Part shown: positions 44,818 to 51,972 of the stretch, one piece after another
Layout of the letters: each line of letters begins with the position of its first letter
Position numbering within the stretch: the first letter of the stretch is position 1
Assembly (NCBI GenBank): GCA_902786595.1
Contig: CADADB010000001.1
Span: 67,172-131,171, forward strand
Direction: 5' to 3'
DNA length: 64,000 nucleotides
Source: an uncultured Bacteroidota bacterium
GTDB lineage: Bacteria; Bacteroidota; Bacteroidia; Bacteroidales; WCHB1-69
Position numbers and translations under genes: made by a program
The notes under the pieces: model-generated
Seen by the model: the letters and a program-made list of their open reading frames with translations, nothing else
The model's database searches: none
Told to the model about the DNA's origin: nothing

Positions 44818-45525
44818 ATGCGCCAACCTGTCATTAACCTCCTGCTTTGCGACACGTTCCCCGGACTGCTGCCGGAGAGCATCCCGAGCCACGAATATTT
44901 TTTCGAGAAGCGGTTCCATTCCGTGGACCCAAACATCATCCTCAAGGTGTTTCGCACGCTGGACGGCGAATTGCCGGAACATCCCGCCGCGGATGAGCTT
45001 TACCTCATCACGGGTTCCAACAACGCCGCCTACGACGTCCTGCCGTGGATTCGGGAGTTGCAGGAGTGGATTCGGAAGGCCGCGGCACGGAAGGTACACC
45101 TCGTTGGCATCTGTTTCGGGCACCAAATCATCGCGCAGGCATTGGGCGGACGGGTGGAGCGCTATGCCGGCGGTTGGGGCGTGGGCATCCGCGAGATGGA
45201 GGTTTTGGACGCGGACATGTTCCCTTATTTCCCCGACAAGAAGATGCGCCTTATCGTCAACCACCACGACCAGGTGACGCAATTGCCGGAAGGAGCCATC
45301 CCCCTCGCCACCAGCGACTTCTGCCGTTACGAAGGATTCCGCATCGGCCACCACATCCTCACCTTCCAGGGACACCCGGAGTTCACCGTGGACTACGAAC
45401 GCCACCTTATCCTCAACCATGCCGAGGACGAGGACGACACGGTGAAACGGCGGGCGTTGGAAACGATGGAGGAGATGGTGGCGCAAGGGGAGGTCGTGGC
45501 GGAATTCTTGTTGAAGGATATGTAG
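44818..45525 (+). CDS. Class I glutamine amidotransferase-like protein (GMP synthase-like GATase1)
   Basis: 235 residues from ATG 44818 (MRQPVINLLLCDTFPGLLPE), a stand-alone GATase1 domain. The nucleophile Cys is in LVGICFGHQIIAQALGG, and the catalytic His-x-Glu is in FQGHPEFTVD. YLITGSNNAAYDVLPWI is the usual oxyanion-region block. Stand-alone members hydrolyse glutamine or gamma-glutamyl conjugates; the substrate is not evident. The gene is notably GC-rich compared with the preceding toxin-antitoxin pair, consistent with host origin beside acquired DNA. Confidence 0.88.
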   Translation: MRQPVINLLLCDTFPGLLPESIPSHEYFFEKRFHSVDPNIILKVFRTLDGELPEHPAADELYLITGSNNAAYDVLPWIRELQEWIRKAAARKVHLVGICFGHQIIAQALGGRVERYAGGWGVGIREMEVLDADMFPYFPDKKMRLIVNHHDQVTQLPEGAIPLATSDFCRYEGFRIGHHILTFQGHPEFTVDYERHLILNHAEDEDDTVKRRALETMEEMVAQGEVVAEFLLKDM

Positions 45526-45539
45526 GGGTAAATTACCGT

Positions 45540-45567
45540 GTAGGGGCGAATAATTATTCGCCCCTAC
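45540..45567. repeat. Palindromic intergenic repeat (GTAGGGGCG family)
   Basis: Perfect 28-bp palindrome, half-site GTAGGGGCGAATAA, 15 bp after the amidotransferase stop. Different sequence but same size and position class as the GTAGAG family. Confidence 0.85.
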
Positions 45568-45607
45568 GGGGATGGGGATTCCTGCTAACGCGATTCAATA
45601 AAAATCG

Positions 45608-45615
45608 TACTTTTG
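45608..45615 (+). promoter_or_regulatory. -7 promoter box (TACTTTTG) for the GH20 gene
   Basis: TACTTTTGCGGTG, 20 bp before the ATG. Confidence 0.5.
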
Positions 45616-45634
45616 CGGTGAAATTTGACAAACA

Positions 45635-47464
45635 ATGAAACCGTTCGTAACCAACATCATCTTGTTGCTCCTGTTCCATGCCACCGTTTTTGCACAAATA
45701 CCGAAAGCCGAGTGGACGGAGGGCGCGGCAGACAGTTCGGGCCATGCGCTGCACACCCTCGTGCTACACAACGTGAGCAAAGGCTCCCGCGTCTGGTTCC
45801 AGGAGCTCTTCGACGGCAAAACGTACCTCGAAGGCCCCGCCATGCACCACTATCAGGGCACTTCCTGGTACATCGACATCCCGAAAAGCGGCAAGGTCAC
45901 GTTAAAGTACTTCGGCCGGCCGCTGCCGCGACATGGCTGGGCACCCGAAGGCTTCGTCCTCCAGCAAAAGGGCAAGCCCGACCAACCGATGAAGGTGACG
46001 TATCACTTTATTAAACAGAAAGATACAGACGTTGTCACCAACAGATATACCCCAAGTGGCGGCGGGATTTACTTCGGCGAGATCATCCCCCGGGTGAAGC
46101 GCATGCACTTTGGCACGGAACCGATGGAGGATAGCGGCGAACACCCCGCCGGTTGGTACCGCATCACGATTTGGGATTTCGATAGCGTGACGGTGGAATC
46201 CGAGGATGAGGACGGTGCCTTTTACGCGAAGATGACCCTCGAGAAGCTGTGGAAACCGCTTGTTCCCTTCACCATCGAGGACTGGCCCGACATGCCCTAC
46301 CGCGGGTTCATGCTCGATGTGGCGCGCGACTTCCGTACGGTGGATGAGGTGTTAGCCATCCTCGACCTGATGGCGGAATGGAAGCTCAACACGCTGCATT
46401 TCCATATCGCAGACGATGAGTCGTGGTGCCTGGAAATCAACGGGTTGCCGGAGCTCACGGAATACGGGGCGCAGCACGAACTGCCCGACTGGAACCTGCA
46501 GGAGACCGCCGCGCTGAAGCCCACCTGCAACGGACGCATCGGCTACAGCACCTATTACACGGCGGAGGAGTACCAGCGGATCCTCCGTTACGCGTGGGAG
46601 CGGCGCATCCGCGTGGTGCCGGAATTCGACACGCCGGGACACTCGCGGGCCTCTATCAAGGCGATGCAGGCATACGAGCGACGCACGGGAGACGACACGT
46701 ACCGTTTGCAAGATCCCGCCGACACCTCGCACTATTGGTCGGCGCAGGACTTCACCGACAATGTGCTGAGTGTCTATCTGCCAAGTGTTTACACGTTCTA
46801 CGGGATGGTTTTCGATGAGGTGATCCGGCTGCATCGCGAGGCCGGGGTGCCATTACCCGCCATCCACATCGGCGGCGACGAGGTGCCTGCTGGCGCGTGG
46901 TCGGGCCGCGATCGACGCGCGCTGAAGGAGCAGTTCATCAACGGAATGTTGGACTTGGCCGAAGAGCGCGGCATCAAACTGGCGGGTTGGGAAGACATCG
47001 CCCGCAACTTGACGCCCGAGACGCAGGAGCGCTTGCGGAAATCGCTCTACTTCCTCAACGTATGGAACACCAAGGGGATAGAGGGATTCCCCGTGGTGGT
47101 TTCCCCAGCTGACCACACCTACTTGGATTTGGCCTACAACGACAGTCCGTTCGAAATTGGCCTCAACTGGGCCGGCTACGTGGATGAGCGGAAGACTTTT
47201 TCGTTGCAGCCCAGGGAATACCTCGGCGACATCGTCGGAGTGGAGGCCGCGCTGTGGTCGTCGCAGCTCCGCAGCTTCTCCGACGCCACCTACCAGATGC
47301 TCCCCAAAGGCCTCGGCACGGCCGAGCGCGCCTGGAACGCCTACCCTGACTGGCCTACCGAAGATGCCTTCAAAGCCGATTTCGAACGGTTTTACGGCAT
47401 TATCATGGCCATAGAGAGTGCGCGTTGGGAGGAAAAGGGGTATAAGAGTGCGATGAGACGATGA
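45635..47464 (+). CDS. Beta-N-acetylhexosaminidase, GH20 family
   Basis: 609 residues with a Sec signal peptide (about 1-20, NIILLLLFHATVFA). After an N-terminal beta domain (about 25-210) comes the GH20 TIM barrel: FMLDVARDFRTVDEVLAILDLMAEWKLN, LHFHIADDESW, VVPEFDTPGHSRA and the catalytic Asp-Glu pair in HIGGDEVPAG (about 411-420). It removes terminal GlcNAc/GalNAc from host glycans or from peptidoglycan. The chain is unusually GC-rich for the window. No sus genes are adjacent, so it is a lone glycosidase. Confidence 0.93.
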   Translation: MKPFVTNIILLLLFHATVFAQIPKAEWTEGAADSSGHALHTLVLHNVSKGSRVWFQELFDGKTYLEGPAMHHYQGTSWYIDIPKSGKVTLKYFGRPLPRHGWAPEGFVLQQKGKPDQPMKVTYHFIKQKDTDVVTNRYTPSGGGIYFGEIIPRVKRMHFGTEPMEDSGEHPAGWYRITIWDFDSVTVESEDEDGAFYAKMTLEKLWKPLVPFTIEDWPDMPYRGFMLDVARDFRTVDEVLAILDLMAEWKLNTLHFHIADDESWCLEINGLPELTEYGAQHELPDWNLQETAALKPTCNGRIGYSTYYTAEEYQRILRYAWERRIRVVPEFDTPGHSRASIKAMQAYERRTGDDTYRLQDPADTSHYWSAQDFTDNVLSVYLPSVYTFYGMVFDEVIRLHREAGVPLPAIHIGGDEVPAGAWSGRDRRALKEQFINGMLDLAEERGIKLAGWEDIARNLTPETQERLRKSLYFLNVWNTKGIEGFPVVVSPADHTYLDLAYNDSPFEIGLNWAGYVDERKTFSLQPREYLGDIVGVEAALWSSQLRSFSDATYQMLPKGLGTAERAWNAYPDWPTEDAFKADFERFYGIIMAIESARWEEKGYKSAMRR

Positions 47465-47469
47465 ACAAA

Positions 47470-47979
47470 TCAATTCGGCCTTAAGTCCAACCTCGGCCAA
47501 CGATAAGGTTTGAACTGTGTGAAAAGGCGACACAGTTGTTTTTGGTTTACAGCCTCAGCCCAGCCCGTCAGCTCGTTCTGGATGCCAATACGGTTTTGTT
47601 CAATGACGATGTTGGTCATCAGCTTCAATGTGTCGTGGCTGTACACCCAGAGTTCGCTTTCCGCAGTGGACATGTCCCCGCCGCTGATTTCAAATGAGAA
47701 ATTGTCCTTCAATTGTTGCAATACTTCCTCATCCGTGCAAACCAACACACGACGCGCGGGCATTCCTTCCGGAAGTTCACTCCAATCATCGAGGGAGAGG
47801 ATCAAAAACGCTTTGGCATCGTTCTTATCAACGTCTTTCAAAGGGTTGATTATGGTATCATCTGCTTGTACTATAGGGAAACACATCACGGTCGTACGAT
47901 GTGCCAACTTCGGGAACCCGCCGATGCATAGCCAAAGGATTGTTAACAAGAGAACGATAAGGACTAGGAATTTCTTCAT
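47470..47979 (-). CDS. Small exported or membrane-anchored protein of unknown function
   Basis: 169 residues from ATG 47979 (MKKFLVLIVLLLTILWLCIGGF), where the first 22 residues are a signal or membrane anchor. The remainder is soluble (DDTIINPLKDVDKNDAKAFLILSLDDWSELPEGMPARRVLVCTDEEV..) with no recognised motif. It ends RWPRLDLRPN. The frame can be extended to 48066, but the extension lacks a ribosome-binding site. It converges on the GH20 gene with 5 bp between stops. Confidence 0.6.
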   Translation of the reverse strand: MKKFLVLIVLLLTILWLCIGGFPKLAHRTTVMCFPIVQADDTIINPLKDVDKNDAKAFLILSLDDWSELPEGMPARRVLVCTDEEVLQQLKDNFSFEISGGDMSTAESELWVYSHDTLKLMTNIVIEQNRIGIQNELTGWAEAVNQKQLCRLFTQFKPYRWPRLDLRPN

Positions 47980-48006
47980 CGGTGTTATTCTCACAACATA
48001 ATTTTG

Positions 48007-48070
48007 CCGCCGCGAAACTACAAAATAATCCAATATGAAAAACAGGGTGCGACCGCGATGGGTCAACGTC
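48007..48070. repeat. Dispersed ~60-bp repeat, degenerate copy
   Basis: Shares the run ACAAAATAATCC(A/G)ATATGAAAAA and a following GGG(T/C)GC..GACCGC(G/A)AT hairpin region with 59607-59672. Both copies sit directly upstream of a minus-strand gene of accessory type (47470 and 59275). Confidence 0.65.
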
Positions 48071-48096
48071 CGGCTTCATTGTGAAGAGTGAAAAAA

Positions 48097-48180
48097 GTGA
48101 GGATTTGGAATATTTGGCAGTAATAAATTGTGAGATTTTGGAATATTTGGCAGCAATAAATTATGAGGATTGGGAAATAA
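48097..48180 (+). repeat. 33-bp tandem repeat, two and a half units, before the DUF4143 ATPase gene
   Basis: Unit 1 at 48097-48129, unit 2 at 48130-48162, a partial third from 48163. Units start GTGAGGATTTGG or GTGAGATTTTGG, contain GAATATTTGGCAG and end AATAAATT; there are 3 differences between the first two. The array ends 5 bp before the -7 box at 48185, so it covers the upstream promoter region. Confidence 0.8.
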
Positions 48181-48184
48181 TGCG

Positions 48185-48192
48185 TATCTTTG
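48185..48192 (+). promoter_or_regulatory. -7 promoter box (TATCTTTG) for the DUF4143 ATPase gene
   Basis: TATCTTTGCAGCG, 22 bp before the ATG and immediately after the 33-bp tandem repeats. Confidence 0.6.
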
Positions 48193-48213
48193 CAGCGTTA
48201 AATTACTGAAAAT

Positions 48214-49554
48214 ATGGAAGAGTTCAAAATATTCAAACGTAAGATATACAGTAAATTACAGGAATGGAAAAGGGAAGAGAACGGAAAGACAGCCCTGTTG
48301 GTTAAAGGCGCTCGACGCGTGGGAAAGTCAACCATCGTCAAAGAATTTGCCCGCAACGAATATAAATCGTACATGTTAGTTGATTTCGCTAAGGCATCGG
48401 CAGAGGTGAAATCGCTGTTCGACGATTTGAATGACTTGGACCACATCTTTCTGCGGTTGCAGGCCATCTACAATGTGGTGCTGGAGAAGCGGCAGTCGGT
48501 GATTATTTTCGACGAGGTGCAGGAATGTCCGAAAGCTCGCCAGGCTATCAAGACGCTGGTGGGCGACCATCGCTACGACTATATTGAGACGGGCTCGTTG
48601 ATATCCATCAGGAAGAAATCGCAAAACATCATCATTCCAAGCGAGGAGACGCGGATTGAGATGTGTCCGATGGATTACGAAGAGTTTCGTTGGGCTTTGG
48701 GCGATGAGGCTACGGTGCCGCTGCTGAGGCAGTTCTACGAGAATCGGCTACCATTGGGACAGGCGCTGCGCAAATCGATGCGCGATTTCAGGCTGTATAT
48801 GCTGGTGGGCGGTATGCCGCAGGCGGTGAACGAGTATCTGGACACGAACAATTTGAGCCGGGTGGACAAAGTGAAACGCGGGATTATAGACCTGTATATC
48901 GAGGACTTTGGAAAGATTGATCCCTCGGGACGTGCGGCAAGATTGTTCCAAGCCATCCCGTCGGAGTTGAGCAAGAATGCCTCGCGTTATCAGGTGGCAA
49001 GTGTGTTGAGTGACAGCGAACGAAAGAATCTGGACGAGGTGATGGAGAAGATGCGTGAGAGCATGACGGTGAACTTTGCCTATCACTCGGACGACCCGAA
49101 TGTGGGGTTGGCCTTGAATTGTGATGTGAACCAGTACAAGATGTTTGTAGGTGATACGGGGCTGTTTGTGACATTGGCGTTTTGGGACAAAGATGTGACC
49201 GAGAACTTGATTTACGAGAAGCTGCTGAGCGACAAGCTGAGTGCCAATTTGGGTTATGTATATGAGAATATTGTGGCGCAGATGTTGACGGCAGCGGGGA
49301 ACAAACTGTTCTATTACACGTGGCCTACAGAGAGTGGCAAGCATAATTACGAGGTTGACTTCCTGTTGTCGAGAGGAGCCAAGCTTTGGCCGCTGGAGGT
49401 GAAGTCGTCGGGCTACAAGACGCATGCCTCGCTGGATGCCTTCTGCGAGAAATTCTCGGCCCGCGTGGGCGATCGGTTCCTTGTATATACGAAGGATCTG
49501 TGCAAGGACGGGGCCGTGACACTGCTGCCGGTGATGATGACGATGTTTATCTGA
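48214..49554 (+). CDS. AAA family ATPase with C-terminal DUF4143 domain
   Basis: 446 residues. Walker A KGARRVGKST (31-40); Walker B VIIFDEVQECP (about 97-107); the sensor-type TGSLISI follows. The C-terminal DUF4143 region (about 220-430) contains a winged-helix section and a PD-(D/E)xK-like block EVDFLLSRGAKLWPLEVKSSG (about 378-398). The family is common in bacterial accessory genomes, often as apparently mobile, high-turnover single genes; function is not established. A tandem repeat and its own promoter precede it. Downstream to 50024 lies degraded sequence. Confidence 0.9.
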   Translation: MEEFKIFKRKIYSKLQEWKREENGKTALLVKGARRVGKSTIVKEFARNEYKSYMLVDFAKASAEVKSLFDDLNDLDHIFLRLQAIYNVVLEKRQSVIIFDEVQECPKARQAIKTLVGDHRYDYIETGSLISIRKKSQNIIIPSEETRIEMCPMDYEEFRWALGDEATVPLLRQFYENRLPLGQALRKSMRDFRLYMLVGGMPQAVNEYLDTNNLSRVDKVKRGIIDLYIEDFGKIDPSGRAARLFQAIPSELSKNASRYQVASVLSDSERKNLDEVMEKMRESMTVNFAYHSDDPNVGLALNCDVNQYKMFVGDTGLFVTLAFWDKDVTENLIYEKLLSDKLSANLGYVYENIVAQMLTAAGNKLFYYTWPTESGKHNYEVDFLLSRGAKLWPLEVKSSGYKTHASLDAFCEKFSARVGDRFLVYTKDLCKDGAVTLLPVMMTMFI

Positions 49555-49733
49555 CCGAAAAATTAGCCGTTGATATCGGTGCTGTTGACATTTGGAATAA
49601 AGCCAACTGCCACATCAAATTTTCGCCCAATGGGTGAATGAGACAGAAAATGTTGTAAAAAACGCTACTGAGAAGGTCTCCTATGCAGCTGGCGGGTGTT
49701 TGTGACACAATAAAGAAAATAATACAAATCAGG

Positions 49734-49880
49734 TCACCTCATCATCCATTCTAACTTCGTTTTCCACTTCTCCCGGTGGGGCCTCTCTTTGGTGAGCAAG
49801 GCATAAAACTCTTTGGTGTGATTATGATGTACCAAATGACAAAGTTCATGGGTAATGACGTATTCAATAGGAATTATATG
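49734..49880 (-). pseudogene. Fragment of a YgjP/DUF45-type zinc metallopeptidase, C-terminal end only
   Basis: The minus strand encodes about 48 residues: [20 protein letters not shown], then [25 protein letters not shown] and a stop. HELCH with a following His and the W-K-x-K-L-E ending match the C-terminus of the M48-related YgjP/DUF45 family (often beside HsdR-type restriction genes). An in-frame TAA occurs upstream at about 49890, and no N-terminal part is present, so it is a decayed remnant. It marks an earlier accessory gene at this site. Confidence 0.75.
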
Positions 49881-49946
49881 GTGAATATCTTATCTCAAAG
49901 AGGACAAATATTTTAGGGCGCATAGTGACAGAAGAAGAAAAATTTT

Positions 49947-49954
49947 TATTTTTG
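49947..49954 (+). promoter_or_regulatory. -7 promoter box (TATTTTTG) for the WbuC-like cupin gene
   Basis: TATTTTTGCCAATT, 70 bp before the ATG, a longer leader than most in the window. Confidence 0.5.
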
Positions 49955-50023
49955 CCAATTGTAAGACACAAAATAAGGGGAAGACGGAGGGGGTGACACA
50001 TTTTTGGATCAGGAGAAGCTATT

Positions 50024-50425
50024 ATGGTGATAGACAATACAATACTTGACAGCTTGACCGCTCAGGCCAAGGCATCGCCCCGGCTACGGATGAATCTGAA
50101 CTTTCATCAGAGTCTGGATGAGAAGTGCCACCGTTTTCTGAATGCCGTGGAACCGGGTGCCAACATCCCCGTTCATCGCCATCCGGAGAAAGAGGAGTCA
50201 TTTGTTGTGTTGCGTGGCAGGATACGTGTCATCACCTACAACGACGACGGCACCATCATCGAAAACATGGTCCTCAACCCATCGGAAGGCCGCTACGGCG
50301 TGAACGTGGGAAAGAATGTCTGGCACACCGTGGAAGCCCTGGATCCGGGTTCCGTCATCTTCGAGTGCAAGGAGGGGCCGTATGTGGGGCATGAGGAGGA
50401 AGGAATTTTGATAGTTGATAATTAG
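50024..50425 (+). CDS. WbuC family cupin-fold protein
   Basis: 133 residues. The cupin metal-binding site is visible: PVHRHPEKEESFVVLRG (two His and Glu of motif 1) and VWHTVEALDPGSVIFECKEGPY (His of motif 2). WbuC proteins occur in O-antigen loci and elsewhere; the reaction is not established. An AGGAGAA ribosome-binding site lies 5 bp before the ATG. No polysaccharide genes are adjacent. Confidence 0.88.
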   Translation: MVIDNTILDSLTAQAKASPRLRMNLNFHQSLDEKCHRFLNAVEPGANIPVHRHPEKEESFVVLRGRIRVITYNDDGTIIENMVLNPSEGRYGVNVGKNVWHTVEALDPGSVIFECKEGPYVGHEEEGILIVDN

Positions 50426-50490
50426 GAAGGGGTTGAAAGTGCGTGTGGAGGTTTGCGGGAGTTTGTTTTGGCTGAGGTGTTGAAAGAAAT

Positions 50491-50522
50491 ATAAAAAAGA
50501 GTGCTGCTGCAACAGCACTCTT
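50491..50522 (-). terminator. Intrinsic terminator of the GIY-YIG gene
   Basis: Arms 50497-50506 and 50513-50522 (AAGAGTGCTG / CAGCACTCTT) with a 6-nt loop, followed on the minus strand by T6 (50498-50493). It lies 20 bp after the GIY-YIG stop. Confidence 0.8.
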
Positions 50523-50542
50523 CATAAATGAAATCAAACAGA

Positions 50543-50797
50543 TTATTTTCCGGAGTCGTTCTGGTTGTACTCAGGACGTTCACCATGGTGATTTTCCTTG
50601 TACGTGGCAATTCTGTCAGATTCCCATGCTTCGGCAGCCTCACGAGTGGTGGCATTGCCAACTTTGACCATGCTGGTAAACGCCATCCCTTCGTTTCGAT
50701 GTTCGGCTTCTCTACGCTCTAAGTCGTTGGTGATGCCAACATAAACAACTCTTTTGCCGTTGCGAAGTTCATACTTATACGTATCTCTATTAGACAT
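50543..50797 (-). CDS. Small GIY-YIG-like protein
   Basis: 84 residues from ATG 50797 (MSNRDTYKYELRNGKRVVYVGIT). The segment KYELRNGKRVVYVGITNDLERREAEH matches the GIY-YIG core: the VYVGIT strand, then Arg and a His-containing helix (RREAEHRNEG). A Glu in the following helix (REAAEAWESDRIATYKENH) is the possible metal ligand. A nuclease role is family inference; many stand-alone GIY-YIG proteins are uncharacterised. It lies in the same orientation as the two Cys/His mini-proteins. A terminator follows. Confidence 0.78.
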   Translation of the reverse strand: MSNRDTYKYELRNGKRVVYVGITNDLERREAEHRNEGMAFTSMVKVGNATTREAAEAWESDRIATYKENHHGERPEYNQNDSGK

Positions 50798-50940
50798 AAG
50801 TATTATTGCTTTACGCCTGTCCTTTTGCAGGCGGTTGTGAAGACTTGTTCGGGAGCCTTCGGATTCAACAATCGGATGCCGAACCATCCGTAAAAAAACA
50901 GCCTCAGCTGCGGCAACTGCCATGGCTGTTCACGGAAGAA

Positions 50941-51228
50941 TTACCAAAGAATCACAGTCGGATTCACTACACTGACCAGTGGGCCTTCCACGTCGAAGAC
51001 ATCGCCGTATTGGCAGTTGCACTTGTGGCACAGCGGAACGATAAACCACCTGTGGTCGTTGGGGTCGTTCAGTTGCACATGTGCGCCATCGGTAGCATCT
51101 GGATGGTTGTTGAGGCAGTCAACACGGTGACATTTGCCAGCGGTTAGGCCGGTTGCATCCTCCCAGTACTCGATCCAATTGGTTCCAGGTCTGCTTCCTT
51201 CTTTTAAATTGCGTACAGTATATATCAT
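50941..51228 (-). CDS. Cys/His-rich HNH-like mini-protein (copy 2)
   Basis: 95 residues, not in a family I can name. It has the order C-x4-C (KCHRVDC), a GAHVQL segment with a conserved His, a YxxPLC-like VPLCHKCNCQYGD (C-x2-C) and a WIEYWEDATG start. The pairs of Cys around a GAHV His resemble HNH/treble-clef zinc folds, but no clear catalytic His-Asn-His is present. It is a paralogue of 51327-51608 (about 35-40% similar by eye). The reading frame stays open for 45 codons after its TAA stop. Confidence 0.65.
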   Translation of the reverse strand: MIYTVRNLKEGSRPGTNWIEYWEDATGLTAGKCHRVDCLNNHPDATDGAHVQLNDPNDHRWFIVPLCHKCNCQYGDVFDVEGPLVSVVNPTVILW

Positions 51229-51326
51229 GTAATACCAATTAAAGTGTTAAAAAAATATGCGGTGGCCTTCCGATTCCGCTACGGAGCATAAAGCATCACG
51301 TGCTTGCCTATTTTCAAATCCTGTGG

Positions 51327-51608
51327 TTATTGGCCACTAGGTACTCTTACCAGTTCGGTGTCAACCCAAAAGTAGTCTCCACGCTGGTTGCAGCTGTTGC
51401 AAAGAGGTGTGATGTAGAGTTCGTTACCGCCATACACCTTTTGCACGTGTGCTCCAACAAGGTCGCTTGTGGCGTGGCAATCTATGGCGCCACAACGGGT
51501 AGCTTTCTTGCCCGTTTGGTTTTCCCAATATTCGAGCCACGAACTTTCGCCTGTTGAAGGCTTTGGCCATCTGGTCGTACCATTTGCATTTTTCACGTAT
51601 GTGCTCAT
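51327..51608 (-). CDS. Cys/His-rich HNH-like mini-protein (copy 1)
   Basis: 93 residues. Same pattern as its neighbour: SSWLEYWENQTGKKATRC, C-x4-C (CGAIDC), VGAHVQKVYGGNELYITPLCNSCNQRGDYF with C-x2-C. The shared plan is [W-(I/L)-E-Y-W-E]-[C-x4-C]-[GAHVQ]-[PLC-x2-CN]. Probably a small zinc-binding protein of the HNH or treble-clef class; nucleic-acid binding is inference. First gene of a three-gene minus-strand group with copy 2 and the GIY-YIG protein. Confidence 0.65.
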   Translation of the reverse strand: MSTYVKNANGTTRWPKPSTGESSWLEYWENQTGKKATRCGAIDCHATSDLVGAHVQKVYGGNELYITPLCNSCNQRGDYFWVDTELVRVPSGQ

Positions 51609-51972
51609 TTCAAATAGTTCTGGTTAAACTCCTGTTCCCTGACAGTTCAGCCCTGCTTTACCCAACAACGGTCCAAGAGCAGGGGAATTGGAACCGTCTA
51701 ATAAAGTATAGCAACCAGTGTGCCAAAGATCAATATTTTTGGGAAAATCTCAAAAAACAATCTTATTCTAGTTTAAAAACATAAAATAACTCGCCAAATT
51801 TCGGTAAGTTGTCCAATTGTCGCCAATTTGTCAGCCGGCTCTGCCAACTGTCAGACCAGCGATGTTGTTCTCTGTCATTTTGTCAGTAAGCCACAATTCC
51901 CCTTTTTAATTCAAATAAAATATGTATTTTTGCATCCTGAAATTTTGGAAAAGTCAAAAAAAATAAAGTATT
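51609..51972. other. 364-bp intergenic region upstream of the four-gene operon
   Basis: No gene is visible. Between 51791 and 51884 there are six TGTC motifs (51810, 51818, 51829, 51849, 51873, 51881), several in the setting GCCAA(t)nTGTC, followed by an AT-rich stretch and the -7 box at 51925. The cluster could be an operator for the operon. Confidence 0.5.
51925..51932 (+). promoter_or_regulatory. -7 promoter box (TATTTTTG) for the ATPase/radical-SAM/TcmP/AlbA operon
   Basis: TATTTTTGCATCC, 41 bp before the first ATG, the only good TAnnTTTG match before the operon. Confidence 0.55.

Larger units (their letters stand above)
49555..50023. other. 469-bp spacer with gene debris
   Basis: Contains the YgjP/DUF45 fragment (49734-49880), a -7 box at 49947 for the cupin gene and the pair GTGAC (49702) / GTCAC (49733). 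An open frame at 49569-49637 (AVDIGAVDIWNKANCHIKF) is too short to judge. Confidence 0.45.
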
